A DNA stretch of 64,000 nt from Parapedobacter composti (GTDB taxonomy: Bacteria; Bacteroidota; Bacteroidia; Sphingobacteriales; Sphingobacteriaceae): contig NZ_FOLL01000007.1 in NCBI RefSeq assembly GCF_900112315.1, positions 62,001 through 126,000 on the forward strand, given 5' to 3'. The notes under the pieces are model-generated. The model worked only from the letters and a program-made list of their open reading frames with translations. It was not told the DNA's origin and searched no databases. Below, piece by piece: positions 53,788 to 61,840 of this stretch. Every line of letters begins with the position of its first letter. Positions within the stretch are counted from its first letter, which is position 1. A program made the position numbers and the translations under genes.

Positions 53788-54960
53788 TCAATCCATAACA
53801 ACTACCTCCTTTTCTGTTATCTTGAATTTGATTTTACCGGTAGACTCCAGCATCTGCAGCACGGCAGAAAGTTTCCTGCTGCGGGATATCATCCCGCCGA
53901 ATGTCCCCTTATTGGCCAGATCGGTTTGATAGACAACTTCCACGTCGTACCATCGGGCGATAACATCCATGATTTCGGGCAGCGTTTCGCCGTCGAAATA
54001 AAAATCGCCGTTTCGCCACGCCGTGGCTTTGGCTAAATCGGCATTGCCCCTGCCAATCACATTTGGCACATCAGGTTCGACCTGAGCAAACTCTCCCGGT
54101 TTCAGGGTCACCTTACCCGCGGGATTACGGGCCAAACTCACATTCACTGAACCTGACACCAATACAGTTTTGGTGCTTCTACCTCCCGGATAAGCATTCA
54201 CATTGAACTCCGTACCCAAAACTTCTACCAATTGCTCCCCAACATGCACCCTAAACGGCCGATTCTCATCCCGCGTTACATCAAAATAGGCTTCACCAAC
54301 GACCGTTACCTCCCGCACATCATCAAAACGAACGGGATAGGTAATGCGAGAATCCGAATTGAGCCAAACCAACGTACCATCGGGTAATGTAAGCTTGTAT
54401 TGGCCACCCCGTGGAGTCAGCAGCGTATTGGTTGGACTTGGCGCGTCACCATCATTTGTATATTTGGCATCACTGGTCTTACCGATTTGGTAAACGAGGC
54501 CACTGTCTGCGGTCTGCCTAATTTCATAATTGTTATGGTTGATGATATTGCCTTCATAGCCGTCGCCTAACGGCACCTGCCTACCGTTTTCCAGTACTAA
54601 CACCGCCTTATTGCCGCCTGGAGCGTGATCGTGCTGTACAAGTTTCTCGGCGCTCACGTAAGGTCCGGCAACAAAATACAGGGCAACAGCCACAAAGGCC
54701 AAAACCACGCTGGCAGCAGCCCAATACCATGCTGGTGCAACGCGTCGTTGCCGCCGGATTGATCCTTGAACATAGGTTTCCAGTTGATCCCCTAAGCGTT
54801 CCTCAAGCGCAGCCAACTCGCTGTCAAACGAGTCGACAGATATATCCGAACGGTATTGATGAAACCATCTATATAGCAGTATTTCTTCTTCAGGAGAAAT
54901 ACGCCCATTCCGGAATTTATCCAAAAGCTGTCTTGCTTCTTCTATACGCTTGGGTTCCAT
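53788..54960 (-). CDS. FecR-family anti-sigma/sigma regulator
   Basis: 390 residues. N-terminal cytoplasmic part (MEPKRIEEARQLLDKFRNGR, about 1-80), one transmembrane helix (about 78-98, WYWAAASVVLAFVAVALYFV), periplasmic FecR domain (TPRGGQYKLTLPDGTLVWLN, GEAYFDVTRDENRPFRVHVG, VLGTEFNVNAYPG) and the C-terminal STN-interacting domain (ATAWRNGDFYFDGETLPEIM). It holds or activates the upstream ECF sigma in response to ligand-loaded SusC. 129 bp separate it from susC. Confidence 0.93.
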   Translation of the reverse strand: MEPKRIEEARQLLDKFRNGRISPEEEILLYRWFHQYRSDISVDSFDSELAALEERLGDQLETYVQGSIRRQRRVAPAWYWAAASVVLAFVAVALYFVAGPYVSAEKLVQHDHAPGGNKAVLVLENGRQVPLGDGYEGNIINHNNYEIRQTADSGLVYQIGKTSDAKYTNDGDAPSPTNTLLTPRGGQYKLTLPDGTLVWLNSDSRITYPVRFDDVREVTVVGEAYFDVTRDENRPFRVHVGEQLVEVLGTEFNVNAYPGGRSTKTVLVSGSVNVSLARNPAGKVTLKPGEFAQVEPDVPNVIGRGNADLAKATAWRNGDFYFDGETLPEIMDVIARWYDVEVVYQTDLANKGTFGGMISRSRKLSAVLQMLESTGKIKFKITEKEVVVMD

Positions 54961-55065
54961 CCAGTCTCAGTTAACTTTGGCAGTTAGTTAAGGTTAAGAC
55001 ACCTGAACGATAAAAACTGGGTACTCCAAAATAAAAAAAATTATATTCCCGGGAAATAACCGCTT

Positions 55066-55653
55066 TTAGCCCGCAGCAAACAGGAAAAGGTATAAGATAA
55101 GGACGGTAAACCTTATTTTACTCCGCAAAATCCGCAATGCGCGCTTCATGTGCGTTGCAACGGTATGTTCGGAGATCTCCATTTGCTGGGAAATCTCTTT
55201 ATTGGAAAAACCATGGTGCAACCTCAATTCGATAGCCTCACGCATTTTCGGCGGGAGCGCCCCAACTTCTTTTGCGATGATGGCGTTGAACTCCGCGTCC
55301 AGGATTTTACTGTCTGCGCTTTTGGGGGCTGTTTCCATAAAATCGAGGAGGGAATGGAGGTGTGCTTCAGTTACTTTTTGGTGGCGGAAAACATTTAGGC
55401 AGCGGTTCAACGCCTGCCGATACAAATAGGCCGAAAGCGACGACTGGATTTCCAGCGTGGTGCGGGAATCCCAAAGTTTTGTAAAAATATCATGGACAAT
55501 ATCTCTTGAGCCATCTAAATCTCCCAGTTTCTTGAAAACATAACGGATTAAACCAGGGGACAACAAGGAATAAATTGCTGAAAACGCCGATTCATCACCT
55601 AATTTCAGCTTATCCACTAATATTTTCTCCTCATTTACGTCATACAACGACAT
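55066..55653 (-). CDS. ECF RNA polymerase sigma factor (FecI-like)
   Basis: 195 residues. Sigma region 2 (DESAFSAIYSLLSPGLIRYV, SRDIVHDIFTKLWDSRTTLE) and region 4 (LPPKMREAIELRLHHGFSNK, EISQQMEISEHTVATHMKRA). The C-terminus ends with a hydrophobic stretch (FTVLILYLFLFAAG) of unknown meaning. The frame is open seven codons further to an ATG at 55674, but the promoter -7 box (55679-55672) overlaps that codon, so the ATG at 55653 is the likely start. It probably drives susC and the rest of the locus, with FecR as partner. Confidence 0.93.
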   Translation of the reverse strand: MSLYDVNEEKILVDKLKLGDESAFSAIYSLLSPGLIRYVFKKLGDLDGSRDIVHDIFTKLWDSRTTLEIQSSLSAYLYRQALNRCLNVFRHQKVTEAHLHSLLDFMETAPKSADSKILDAEFNAIIAKEVGALPPKMREAIELRLHHGFSNKEISQQMEISEHTVATHMKRALRILRSKIRFTVLILYLFLFAAG

Positions 55654-55671
55654 CTTAAGCCTTTCAACAAA

Positions 55672-55702
55672 CAAACTTAGCTAGGTTAACCTATATATAC
55701 AA
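55672..55702 (-). promoter_or_regulatory. ECF sigma gene promoter with spacer palindrome
   Basis: On the minus strand: TTG (55702-55700), 20-bp spacer, TAAGTTTG (55679-55672). A perfect 12-bp palindrome TAGGTTAACCTA (55682-55693) lies inside the spacer and could be an operator. The -7 box overlaps the upstream ATG and sets the sigma gene start at 55653. Confidence 0.65.
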
Positions 55703-55750
55703 GCAACAACAAGTATTCAGCTAACTCTTCAATGACAAATATCAAAAAAA

Positions 55751-55792
55751 TAACCCCGGTCCTTTATTGTAGTAAGCAACGGACCGGGGTTA
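55751..55792. promoter_or_regulatory. 12-bp hairpin in the intergenic region
   Basis: TAACCCCGGTCC (55751-55762) and GGACCGGGGTTA (55781-55792), an 18-base loop. There is no U-run on the plus strand; AAAAAAAT precedes it, giving a U-run on the minus strand, so it could terminate minus-strand transcription coming from the polymerase IV gene. It might also be the first stem of a plus-strand leader together with the element that follows. Confidence 0.5.
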
Positions 55793-55812
55793 AACATCTT
55801 CTCATGAAAAGA

Positions 55813-55853
55813 CGCGCCCCTTTTGGGGATTCAGGGGCTTTCAACCTAAACCT
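55813..55853 (+). repeat. Hairpin/AACCTAAACCT element, copy 3 (diverged)
   Basis: Stem GCCCC (55816-55820), loop TTTTGGGGATTCA, GGGGC (55834-55838), TTTC, then AACCTAAACCT (55843-55853). Compared with copies 1 and 2 the stem bases have changed but still pair, and the TTTTGGG...ATT loop and AACCTAAACCT tail are kept. A 19-codon ORF starts at 55872. The rest of this 407-bp gap (to 56060) shows no gene. Confidence 0.5.
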
Positions 55854-56060
55854 GAGACTAAGATAGGCAATGAAATTGAATTCATCAAGAACTTCTACGA
55901 TATCATGGAAAAATAAAAAAATCGTGTGACGCTGAAATCGAATGGTTCCGCCGCATTGCAGTACGGTTTAACGGGCAAAACCCCCGCTATTTTGGGCCAA
56001 CCGAAAACAATTTGCCTCATCCGTTGTTAACGATTTGCATACACGTTAAAACAGCGAAAT

Positions 56061-56390
56061 ATGAAGGCAAAAATCTATGCGTTATTGACAGTAACAGCAC
56101 TGGCATTCACATTTACATCGCCGGTAGCTGCCAAGGGAACCGATGAAGGCCCCAGAAAGAAGACGGAGCTGACCGAAGAAGAGGTAGCCGCTAAACTGGA
56201 AGAAATGCGGGCCCGGGTGGCCGAAATCAAAGCCATGGACAAGTCTGAGCTCAGCAAAACGGAACGCCGGGCGCTGAAAAAAGAACTCCGGGAAATGAAC
56301 AAACAGGCCAGGGCCATGGGATCGGGCGGTGTTTATCTTTCTGTGGGTGCCATCATCATCATCATTCTGGTATTGATATTGATTCTTTAG
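56061..56390 (+). CDS. Small exported/membrane coiled-coil protein
   Basis: 109 residues. Signal peptide (MKAKIYALLTVTALAFTFTS, ending near VAAKG), a charged coiled coil (about 30-85, LTEEEVAAKLEEMRARVAEI), and a C-terminal membrane helix (VYLSVGAIIIIILVLILIL). Similar small proteins are common in Bacteroidota without a known role; a stress or envelope function is a guess. It faces the polymerase IV gene across four bases, tail to tail. Confidence 0.75.
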   Translation: MKAKIYALLTVTALAFTFTSPVAAKGTDEGPRKKTELTEEEVAAKLEEMRARVAEIKAMDKSELSKTERRALKKELREMNKQARAMGSGGVYLSVGAIIIIILVLILIL

Positions 56391-56394
56391 TCGC

Positions 56395-57492
56395 TTAAAA
56401 CAGCTTCAGTTGCACATCCCTCGCCCCTGATGCAATATCCTGCACTGCCGCGGGGGTTTCCATATTGGAAACCCCCACACCGAGCAGACGGACGCGCTTG
56501 CCGCTCAGGTCGGTTCTTTCAAGAATCTGCATGGCCGCATGCAGCAAGCGCTGCTCTTCATTAATCGGTTCAGGAAATGATTGGCTACGGGTGATGATGG
56601 TGAAATCATGGAACTTGAATTTGACAGTGACCGTACGTCCGCGTAGTTGGGCTTTGCGCAGCCGGGAAACTAACCTAACGACCAGTTTTCCAAGTTCACC
56701 GCGCATTTCTTCGGGCATGGTGAGATCTTCTTGATAAGTGTCCTCAACACTCAATGATTTGGCGGCGCGGTGTGGCTGCACTTCGCGGCGGTCTATCCCC
56801 CTTACAATCTGGTAATAGAACTTCCCCGTCTTGCCGAAACGCTGCACCATGGCCGCTTCTGACAGCTCCTTGAGGTCGGCCCCGGTGTGGAACCCCATGG
56901 ATTTCATCTTTGCTGCCGTGACCTTACCGACACCGAAGAACTTCTCCACGGGCAATTGTTCCATAAAAGCCTCAATTTTTGATGGCCCGATAAAGGTAAG
57001 TCCATCAGGCTTATTCATGTCGGATGCAATCTTGGCTACAAATTTGTTGACGGAAACGCCTGCCGATGCGGTAAGTTGCAGTTCGTCGCGGATGGCCTGC
57101 TTAATGTGCTTGGCAATAGAGATGGCCGAACCTATCCCCTGCTTGTCATGCGTAACGTCAAGATAAGCTTCATCAAGCGAAAGGGGCTCGATAATATCGG
57201 TATAGCGGCGGAAGATTTCGCGGATTTGGCGGGACACGGCTTTGTATGCGTCAAAACGTGGGTAAACGAATATCGCTGCTGGGCAAAGCCGCTGCGCGGT
57301 CCGCGAGGGCATGGCCGACCGTATCCCGTACTTACGGGCCTCATAGCTTGCCGTGGCTACCACGCCGCCGCGCCCCTCGGGCGGGCCACCCACAACCAGC
57401 GGCTTGCCGCGGTATTCTGGGAAATCGCGCTGCTCTACCGAGGCGTAAAATGCATCCATATCGATGTGAATGATTTTACGGTGTTCTGCCAT
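56395..57492 (-). CDS. dinB: DNA polymerase IV
   Basis: 365-residue Y-family translesion polymerase. Active-site acidic residues intact: IHIDMDAFYASVEQRD and PLSLDEAYLDVTHDK; thumb and little-finger domains follow (LPVEKFFGVGKVTAAKMKSM, LGKLVVRLVSRLRKAQLRGR). The C-terminus ends VQLKLF, a likely beta-clamp-binding motif. It is the catalytically active counterpart to the inactive ImuB of the mutasome. Fifteen bases after it on the strand's upstream side lies the end of the gluconate-dehydrogenase subunit gene. Confidence 0.95.
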   Translation of the reverse strand: MAEHRKIIHIDMDAFYASVEQRDFPEYRGKPLVVGGPPEGRGGVVATASYEARKYGIRSAMPSRTAQRLCPAAIFVYPRFDAYKAVSRQIREIFRRYTDIIEPLSLDEAYLDVTHDKQGIGSAISIAKHIKQAIRDELQLTASAGVSVNKFVAKIASDMNKPDGLTFIGPSKIEAFMEQLPVEKFFGVGKVTAAKMKSMGFHTGADLKELSEAAMVQRFGKTGKFYYQIVRGIDRREVQPHRAAKSLSVEDTYQEDLTMPEEMRGELGKLVVRLVSRLRKAQLRGRTVTVKFKFHDFTIITRSQSFPEPINEEQRLLHAAMQILERTDLSGKRVRLLGVGVSNMETPAAVQDIASGARDVQLKLF

Positions 57493-57507
57493 CCTGTTGA
57501 AGCTTCG

Positions 57508-58137
57508 TTAACCCCAGCCGTCCTTAAACCCATGTGCCTGCAATACGTCCTGCGGCACGCCATCCCACACACCGGGGCGGTTGCCCACATAACCGATGTC
57601 TTTTACCCCCATTTCGCTGGTAAAGAACCCGGAGGCCGTGAGGTTACGCATGAGGCTGAAAAATGCGACACCGGGTTCCATTCCGGGTTTGGCTTTGGCG
57701 GGGTAGGCAATCTCGTCCACCAGCGCCAGTTGCTCTTGCTCTTCACATTCGGCAAACACGGCGCCATACCGCCGCTGGCTCTGCACATCCAGCCATTTCA
57801 ATCCGCCACGCAGGGGCGTTTGGTATCCCGGGATGTCTTTGGCCATAAATTCAATGAACTCCGGCACGCCCGCATCTGCGGCGCTGCCTGACACCTCGTC
57901 GGCCGGGATGATGATAGCTGCAAGTACCGAAATGGTCTTTAGCTCATGTGCGGTAAAAAACTGTTCACTGTCCAGACGGCTGTTCCGTTCGTGTTCGGTA
58001 TCTGTGACACCGGGCAGCTTTTCCCGCTCATTGATAGCTTTCTTTGCTTCCGGGCTGGGCCTGCATGCGTCCACAGCCAATAGGGTGCTGCCAGCCGCTG
58101 CCAGCCCTAACGCCTTTATCGAGTCTCTCCTATTCAT
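57508..58137 (-). CDS. Gluconate 2-dehydrogenase subunit 3-like protein
   Basis: 209 residues. N-terminus MNRRDSIKALGLAAAGSTLL carries a twin-arginine Tat signal. The subunit 3 domain follows (FTAHELKTISVLAAIIIPAD, AGVPEFIEFMAKDIPGYQTP, DIGYVGNRPGVWDGVPQDVL). It is the small partner of the GMC oxidoreductase encoded 20 bp upstream; since that large subunit has no signal peptide, the pair is probably exported together by the Tat route on this subunit's signal. Confidence 0.9.
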   Translation of the reverse strand: MNRRDSIKALGLAAAGSTLLAVDACRPSPEAKKAINEREKLPGVTDTEHERNSRLDSEQFFTAHELKTISVLAAIIIPADEVSGSAADAGVPEFIEFMAKDIPGYQTPLRGGLKWLDVQSQRRYGAVFAECEEQEQLALVDEIAYPAKAKPGMEPGVAFFSLMRNLTASGFFTSEMGVKDIGYVGNRPGVWDGVPQDVLQAHGFKDGWG

Positions 58138-58157
58138 GTCCTTAACTGGTTGTTTCG

Positions 58158-59894
58158 TTAAACATTGAGCTTATTCCGTTGCTGAAGGATGTATTCGGCT
58201 GTGCGCATGGACAGTGCCAGGATGGTCCATGTCAGGTTCTTGTCGCCCTGCTGGACAAAAGGTCCGGCATCTACTACAAATAAATTGCGGCAGTCGTGCG
58301 ACTGGCACCAGCGGTTAAGTACCGACTTTTTGGGGTCATCGCCCATGCGCGTGGTGCCCCCTTCGTGGATGATTTTGCCGGGGGCTTCCAGCCCATACAG
58401 CGTTTCAGGTCCCGGCATCGGGGAAGTGGCAATGGCTCCCATCCCATGCAGGATTTCCCTGAAGGTCTCCTGCATGTGCTTGGCCTGCTCCACCTCTTCG
58501 TTGGCCCACTTATAATGGAAACGCAGTACCGGAATTCCATATTTATCTACCCTTGCCGGGTCTATTTCACAGTAATTGTCGTAGCTCGCCAGGGCGGTAC
58601 CGCGGCCAGCCATGCCGACGCTGGCACCATAGAAGCGCCGGTAATCGTCCTTCAGCGAAGCCCCATAGCCGCCCTGCTCCCGCGACTGTCCGTCTTTAGT
58701 GGGCACCAGGTGGTTAACGCGTGGCACCCAGTCCAGAAAGCCGTAAGACGGCATGTGGAGGCCGCCACCGTACTCAATATGGTAGCCGCGCGGGAAACTG
58801 AGTTTACGGTTGCCTAACCACCAAGGCGAGTAAATGTGCACACTTCCCACGCCGTCTTCGTTATACCGCTTTCTGTCAAGCAACTGGGGCAAAAAACCTC
58901 CCGCGCTTGCTCCCGTGGAGTCGTGAAGGTAACGCCCCACCAAGCCGCTGCTATTGCCCAAGCCGCCGGGATGCACGGCCGATTTCGAATTGAGCATCAG
59001 GCGCGCACTTTCACATGCACTGGCGCCCAGCACCACTATTTTGCCTCTCACGGTATACTCCTGCAGGTCCCGCGTGTTCACATAGGAAACACCCGTAGCC
59101 AGTCCTTCATCATTGGTAAGCACTTCACGGACCATCGCATGGTCAATCAGCTCCAGGTTGCCTGTACGCATCGCGGGCATCACCAAGCACGACGAAGAAG
59201 AAAAATCACCGTATACCCGGCATCCCCGGCCACACTGCCCGCAAAAGAAACAGGTGCCCCGTCCCTCCACGCCCGGCAGTGCTTCGGTCAGCACCGAACC
59301 CCTCCCCGGGATAACCGGCACCCCCGCTTTCTGCGCACCGCGTTTGATATACAGCTCATTCAGCCGGGGTTTAGGTGGTTTTAAGAAAATACCGTCCGGT
59401 TCATTGGGCAACCCCTCCACGGTGCCATAGATGCCAATCATCCGATCTACACGATCATAGTAGGGTTTTACTTCTTCATAGGTAATGGGCCAAGCGTCGG
59501 TTACCCCGTCTTTCGGCTTAAAGTCATCGGGCCCCATCCGCAGCGAGATGCGCCCCCAATGATTGGTGCGCCCGCCCAGCATCCGTGCCCTGAACCATTC
59601 AAATGCGGTGCCCGCAGCACGGGTATACGGCTCGCCCTCCAGCTCCCACCCGCCATAGGCGGCATCAAAATCGCCGAAAGGGCGCACCGTACCGGCACCG
59701 CGGCGGGGCGACTCCCACGGCCACCGCAGTTGCATGGCATCCTTCGCAGGGTCAAAGAAGGGGCCCGCCTCCAGCATCAACACCTTTAAGCCGGCGTTGG
59801 CAAGCACATAACCCGCCATGCCGCCCCCGGCACCGGAGCCCACAACAATGGCGTCATATAGCTCCGGATTTTCCTTAATCTGATAGGAAATCAT
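58158..59894 (-). CDS. GMC family FAD oxidoreductase, large subunit
   Basis: 578 residues. FAD-binding VVGSGAGGGMAGYVLANAG at the N-terminus and GMC C-terminal motif GGTTRMGDDPKKSVLNRW with the catalytic His region later (LFVVDAGPFVQQGDKNLTWT). A Cys cluster (CFFCGQCGRGC) may bind a metal centre. It oxidises a sugar or alcohol, passing electrons to a cytochrome or quinone. No signal peptide, cytochrome gene absent nearby. Paired with the Tat-signal subunit 3 gene directly downstream. Confidence 0.9.
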   Translation of the reverse strand: MISYQIKENPELYDAIVVGSGAGGGMAGYVLANAGLKVLMLEAGPFFDPAKDAMQLRWPWESPRRGAGTVRPFGDFDAAYGGWELEGEPYTRAAGTAFEWFRARMLGGRTNHWGRISLRMGPDDFKPKDGVTDAWPITYEEVKPYYDRVDRMIGIYGTVEGLPNEPDGIFLKPPKPRLNELYIKRGAQKAGVPVIPGRGSVLTEALPGVEGRGTCFFCGQCGRGCRVYGDFSSSSCLVMPAMRTGNLELIDHAMVREVLTNDEGLATGVSYVNTRDLQEYTVRGKIVVLGASACESARLMLNSKSAVHPGGLGNSSGLVGRYLHDSTGASAGGFLPQLLDRKRYNEDGVGSVHIYSPWWLGNRKLSFPRGYHIEYGGGLHMPSYGFLDWVPRVNHLVPTKDGQSREQGGYGASLKDDYRRFYGASVGMAGRGTALASYDNYCEIDPARVDKYGIPVLRFHYKWANEEVEQAKHMQETFREILHGMGAIATSPMPGPETLYGLEAPGKIIHEGGTTRMGDDPKKSVLNRWCQSHDCRNLFVVDAGPFVQQGDKNLTWTILALSMRTAEYILQQRNKLNV

Positions 59895-60079
59895 TCGTTT
59901 CGTTTATTTGGTTGTCCTATATGTTGTTTACGTTCCAAACTTAGATAAAGCTGCAAGTCTCTCCGCTAACGCTGAGTGGCAATTTTCATAGCGGAAATAT
60001 AAGACATTAATCCCAACTAAAAAAAAGTTACTAAAACGTTTAACGCAGCAACAAACTCCGAATTTCATTAAATTCGCGG

Positions 60080-60688
60080 ATGGACTTATTTAATGACGAA
60101 GCAGATAGCACCGTCAATGTTTTGCCCAAAGATGGCATTGTAAATTACTACGGGAGTATACTGCCGCTACCGGAAGCCAGCCACTACTTGCAACGGCTGC
60201 TGGCGATCGTCCCGTGGAGGCCAGACGAGGCCTTCATCTTCGGCAAACATTACATTACAAAAAGAAAAGTAGCTTGGTATGCCGATGAACCTTACGAATA
60301 CAGGTATTCCAACATCAGCAAACGGGCGCTGGAATGGATTCCCGAGTTACTGGAGCTGCGCGCGCGGGTAATGCAGTACACCGGCGAACGGTTCAATTCC
60401 TGCCTGCTGAACCTCTACCCCACGGGTAATGAAGGCATGGCCTGGCACAGCGACGATGAAAAAGACCTGAAGAAAGATGGAGCGATTGCCTCGCTGAGCC
60501 TGGGCGCAACACGCAAATTTGCCTTCCGCCATAAACAAACGAAAGAAACGGTATCGGTTATGCTGCCCCACGGCAGCCTGTTGGTCATGAAGGGCACCAC
60601 GCAAACCTATTGGCTCCACCGCCTGCCGCCCACTAAACGGGTGACACAGCCTCGGATAAACCTTACGTTCCGGACCATGGTCCGCTGA
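60080..60688 (+). CDS. alkB: AlkB-like 2-oxoglutarate/Fe(II) dioxygenase
   Basis: 202 residues. Repairs 1-methyladenine and 3-methylcytosine by oxidative demethylation. Iron ligands: HxD in MAWHSDDEKDL and His in TYWLHRLPPTKR; the 2-oxoglutarate Arg residues in PRINLTFRTM. The nucleotide-recognition segment NSCLLNLYPTGNEG also matches AlkB/ALKBH2-type proteins. It is divergent from the GMC operon (185 bp apart) and tail to tail with rdgB. Confidence 0.93.
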   Translation: MDLFNDEADSTVNVLPKDGIVNYYGSILPLPEASHYLQRLLAIVPWRPDEAFIFGKHYITKRKVAWYADEPYEYRYSNISKRALEWIPELLELRARVMQYTGERFNSCLLNLYPTGNEGMAWHSDDEKDLKKDGAIASLSLGATRKFAFRHKQTKETVSVMLPHGSLLVMKGTTQTYWLHRLPPTKRVTQPRINLTFRTMVR

Positions 60689-60712
60689 TTGCGGCCTGCG
60701 TTTTTGTACCCC

Positions 60713-61300
60713 CTATCCGGCTTGGTACCTGACTTTCAAAAAAGCTGTTAGCTTCTCCACCGCAATAGCGCGGTGGCTGATGGCGTTTTTTTCGGCTGCG
60801 GTCATTTCGGCGAACGTTTGGTCATACCCGTTCGGCGTGAACAAGGGGTCGTAACCGAAACCACCCGTGCCCTGCCTTCCGTAACCGATAACCCCTTCTA
60901 CAGCCCCCTCAAAAAGGAATTCCTCCCGGCCCAGCCGCAGGGAAATGACCGTACGGAAACGGGCTTTCCGGTTGGGATGGTTGCCCAGCTTGCTAAGTAG
61001 CAAATCGATATTCTTCTCCATGTCGCGCGTGCCGGAGTAACGCGCAGAATAGACCCCCGGCTCGTTGTTGAGTGCCTCAACCTCCAAGCCCGAATCATCG
61101 GCGAAACAATCGTATCCATACCGTTCTTTAAGGTAGGCGCTTTTCTGGGAGGCGTTCGCCTCAAACGTATCGCCGGTTTCCGGGATATCTTCCGTGCAGC
61201 CAATATCGGCAAGGGTAAGCAGACGGATATTATCGCCTACCATTGCCTGCACTTCCTCAAGTTTATGCGCGTTATTGGTGGCAAAGACCAATTCAATCAT
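60713..61300 (-). CDS. rdgB: Non-canonical purine NTP pyrophosphatase
   Basis: 195 residues of the RdgB/HAM1 family; hydrolyses dITP, XTP and dHAPTP to keep damaged purines out of DNA. Motifs: ATNNAHKLEEVQAM, FADDSGLEVEALNNEPGVYS, GFGYDPLFTPNGYDQTFAEM and KNAISHRAIAVEKL. The start is ATG at 61300, whose A-T-G overlaps the stop of the HolD-like gene as ATGA; the frame is open nine codons further, but that start breaks the overlap. Last gene of the operon. Confidence 0.94.
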   Translation of the reverse strand: MIELVFATNNAHKLEEVQAMVGDNIRLLTLADIGCTEDIPETGDTFEANASQKSAYLKERYGYDCFADDSGLEVEALNNEPGVYSARYSGTRDMEKNIDLLLSKLGNHPNRKARFRTVISLRLGREEFLFEGAVEGVIGYGRQGTGGFGYDPLFTPNGYDQTFAEMTAAEKNAISHRAIAVEKLTAFLKVRYQAG

Positions 61301-61839
61301 ATCAGTAATGTTTTTACAGTGCTCCAAAACAGCCGCTTCTTTTCGGCATCGGCCAGCATTTCATCAAACGAGAAGGTGTGGAAAACCGTAATGCCGTGAT
61401 AGGTCAGCACGGTGTTGGGGGCAGGGGTCCCCAACCCCTCCCAAGGCAACGGCACGCCGAGCGAAACCATGATTCTCGGACTGAAAAAGGTGAAAATATC
61501 GTCTTGCTTTGGAGACGTGGAAAGCCTGCCGAGGTTCACTAACGCAATATCATCCACCGTCAGTTTCAAGGCAGCCAGTGTCTTCGCCAACGCGTCCAGC
61601 GCCGGTGAAGACAGCCATTCGTGCTGCGGTTCGCTGGCCAAAAACAGGTAGTTCCGCCCGTTTTTGCCATAAAACGGAAACTTCGGCGCCACAGCTTCCG
61701 CCGCCGGTGCAACCGGAGCAACGGCTAATCCATCACCGGTTTCCTTCACCGGGGCTTCTTCGCTTATACCGAAGAGCGTCTCCGTCATCAGGTAGCGCAG
61801 CGCTGCAGGGTCGGTGGTCTGGATGCTCGACATGGCCAT
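61297..61839 (-). CDS. HolD-like (DNA polymerase III psi) hypothetical protein
   Basis: 180 residues, conserved in Bacteroidota, without an assigned family here. The order of features resembles E. coli HolD (psi): a disordered linker, a beta strand (NYLFLASE), an amphipathic segment with a Pro-containing lead (LSSPALDALAKTLAALKLTV), and a C-terminal helix (FDEMLADAEKKRLFWSTVKT). The GRLSTSPKQDDIFTFFSPRI and GLGTPAPNTVLTYHGITVFH blocks are the most conserved-looking. ATGA overlap with rdgB and one base after the deoxyhypusine-synthase-like gene. Similarity to HolD is a reading of layout, not a database hit. Confidence 0.5.
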   Translation of the reverse strand: MAMSSIQTTDPAALRYLMTETLFGISEEAPVKETGDGLAVAPVAPAAEAVAPKFPFYGKNGRNYLFLASEPQHEWLSSPALDALAKTLAALKLTVDDIALVNLGRLSTSPKQDDIFTFFSPRIMVSLGVPLPWEGLGTPAPNTVLTYHGITVFHTFSFDEMLADAEKKRLFWSTVKTLLI

Positions 61840-61840
61840 G

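Noticed and set aside
57076-57891. Long plus-strand frame (271 codons) across dinB and the subunit 3 gene
   Set aside because: Antisense to two well-supported genes and their junction.
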